6,610 bases of DNA. Source: Planctomycetota bacterium. Lineage in GTDB: Bacteria > Planctomycetota > PUPC01 > JACPCR01. The notes below the pieces were generated by a model. That model was given only the letters and a program-made list of their open reading frames with translations, had not been told where the DNA came from and made no database searches. The position numbers and the translations under genes were made by a program. Numbering within the stretch: the stretch's first letter is position 1; each line of letters opens with the position of its first letter. Shown here piece by piece: positions 5,685 through 6,610 of the stretch. The stretch covers positions 1-6,610 of the forward strand of contig JASLXP010000649.1 in NCBI GenBank assembly GCA_030740295.1. The letters run 5' to 3'.

Positions 5685-6610
5685 ATGAATCACCGACGCT
5701 TCGTGCTGCTCTATCTCTCCATTTGCATACTCATGACCGACGCAGAAACGCACCGCCAGAAAATTGGAAAAGAACTAGCCAGCCTGGATTCGCTGCCGCT
5801 CTGGGCGGATGACATTCCTGGTGCAAAGGAAAACGGCGGGCCTGAATCCATCCGGGAAAAGGGGACTTATTTCATTCGGAACATTCACGAGCCAAGGCTG
5901 TATGTGATGCTGCCTGAACAGGGAAAGGCGAACGGCACCGCAGTTGTCATCTGTCCTGGTGGAGGCTACTCCGGCCTGGCCATCGATCACGAGGGCTTGC
6001 GTGTCGGCGAATGGTTGAACACGCTCGGAGTGGCCGCGTTCGTGCTCAAGAACCGGTGCGCGCCATACCGGCATCCTTACCCGTTGTTGGATGCTCAGCG
6101 TGCCATCCGCATCGTTCGTCACCATGCGGCGAAGTGGAATGTAGCGAAAGACCGACTCGGCATCCTGGGCTTCTCAGCAGGCGGCCATCTGGCTTCGACC
6201 GCCTCTACGCATTTTGATGACGGGGATCAGGCATCAAAAGACCCAATAAAAAAAGAAGGATGCCGTCCGGACTTTTCCGTTCTCGGGTACCCGGTCATCA
6301 CCTTTCAGAAGCCATTGGGGCACGCGGGTTCGCGAAACAATCTGATCGGCAAGGACGCTGCCCAGGAACTCGTCGACCTGCTCTCCAATGAAAAGCAGGT
6401 CAACGAAAGAACGCCTCCCGCTTTTTTCTTTCATTCAAAGGATGATCGGGGCGTGCGATGCAAAAACAGCGAGATGTATCACGGAGCACTTAAGAAACAC
6501 GGCATCGCTACCGAGCTGATTCTGTTCAAAACCGGTGGACACGGCTACGGCCTGGGTCGCGGCGAATCAGCGGCGTGGCCAAAAGCCTGCGAAGAATGGT
6601 TGAGGAAGAT
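5685..6610 (+). CDS. Secreted alpha/beta-hydrolase, acetyl-esterase-like (partial, last residues beyond the right edge)
   Basis: The reading frame is open from 5685 to the window end (308 complete codons). The N-terminus MNHRRFVLLYLSICILMTDA looks like a Sec signal peptide: basic residues 3-5, hydrophobic core 6-17, possible cleavage near A20. No clear lipobox is seen around C14. The mature part is an alpha/beta-hydrolase: oxyanion segment VVICPGGGYSGLAIDHEG (87-104), nucleophile elbow GFSAGGHLAS with S164, acid in HSKDDRGV (probably D254), and catalytic histidine H286 in GGHGYGLG. This matches carbohydrate acetyl-esterase/xylan-esterase-like hydrolases common in Planctomycetes and Verrucomicrobia, which remove acyl groups from glycans in the periplasm or outside. 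The end WPKACEEWLRK resembles the family C-terminus, so probably only a few residues are missing. ATG 5685 is preferred because it starts the signal peptide; the frame has a stop at 5589-5591 and only a TTG (5664) earlier. No Shine-Dalgarno sequence is seen. The usual VPxENS after the acid reads VRCKNS, a mild deviation. Confidence 0.92.
   Translation, partial: MNHRRFVLLYLSICILMTDAETHRQKIGKELASLDSLPLWADDIPGAKENGGPESIREKGTYFIRNIHEPRLYVMLPEQGKANGTAVVICPGGGYSGLAIDHEGLRVGEWLNTLGVAAFVLKNRCAPYRHPYPLLDAQRAIRIVRHHAAKWNVAKDRLGILGFSAGGHLASTASTHFDDGDQASKDPIKKEGCRPDFSVLGYPVITFQKPLGHAGSRNNLIGKDAAQELVDLLSNEKQVNERTPPAFFFHSKDDRGVRCKNSEMYHGALKKHGIATELILFKTGGHGYGLGRGESAAWPKACEEWLRK

Noticed and set aside
5657..5685. 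Minus-strand TTGACA (5685-5680) as the -35 box of a heparinase-like promoter
   Set aside because: The hexamer is perfect, but at 16-18 nt spacing there is no convincing -10 box; the best match, AATAGT, requires a 15-nt spacer. It may be a chance match overlapping the esterase start.
5588..5812. 74-residue plus-strand open frame before the esterase
   Set aside because: It overlaps the esterase start in another frame and runs into the esterase's conserved N-terminal region; it has no recognisable features.

Overview
This looks like a chromosomal or metagenomic fragment (GC roughly mid-50s per cent by eye) from an environmental bacterium that degrades polysaccharides. The protein families present are a P-loop sulfotransferase, a phytanoyl-CoA-type dioxygenase, a Gfo/Idh/MocA (GH109-like) protein, a heparinase II/III-like protein and an acetyl-esterase-like hydrolase. 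This mix is typical of the PVC group (Verrucomicrobiota, Planctomycetota, Lentisphaerota) and of similar heterotrophs. The gene starts lack convincing Shine-Dalgarno sequences. The long palindromes between the convergent genes resemble dispersed repeats that I recall from verrucomicrobial genomes. I favour Verrucomicrobiota, but this is an inference from recollection and not proven.

Layout from left to right. (1) 1-265, minus: 5' part of a sulfotransferase gene cut by the left edge. (2) 295-1050, plus: PhyH-family Fe(II)/2-oxoglutarate dioxygenase. Its start codon lies only 29 bp from the divergent sulfotransferase start. (3) 1107-2276, plus: Gfo/Idh/MocA-fold protein with the signature of GH109 NAD-dependent glycosidases, probably co-transcribed with gene 2. 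(4) 2277-2567: a 291-bp tail-to-tail intergenic region filled with nested palindromes, including a perfect 25-bp inverted repeat. (5) 2568-5525, minus: large heparinase II/III-like protein with an N-terminal Cys4 zinc-ribbon-like insert. (6) 5526-5684: divergent intergenic region with a degenerate 7-mer repeat and a small operator-like palindrome. (7) 5685-6610, plus: secreted alpha/beta-hydrolase esterase cut by the right edge just before its expected end.

The genes do not form one operon: only 295-2276 is co-directional. Together they suggest handling of amino-sugar- and uronate-containing, possibly acetylated or sulfated glycans: a lyase-like protein, a GH109-like glycosidase and an exported esterase, with a sulfotransferase and a dioxygenase alongside. 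That joint role is inferred from family membership and proximity alone. I see no phage, CRISPR, tRNA, rRNA or transposase gene, and nothing that convincingly forms a new defence or other multi-gene system. The least explained element is the palindrome mosaic at 2277-2547.
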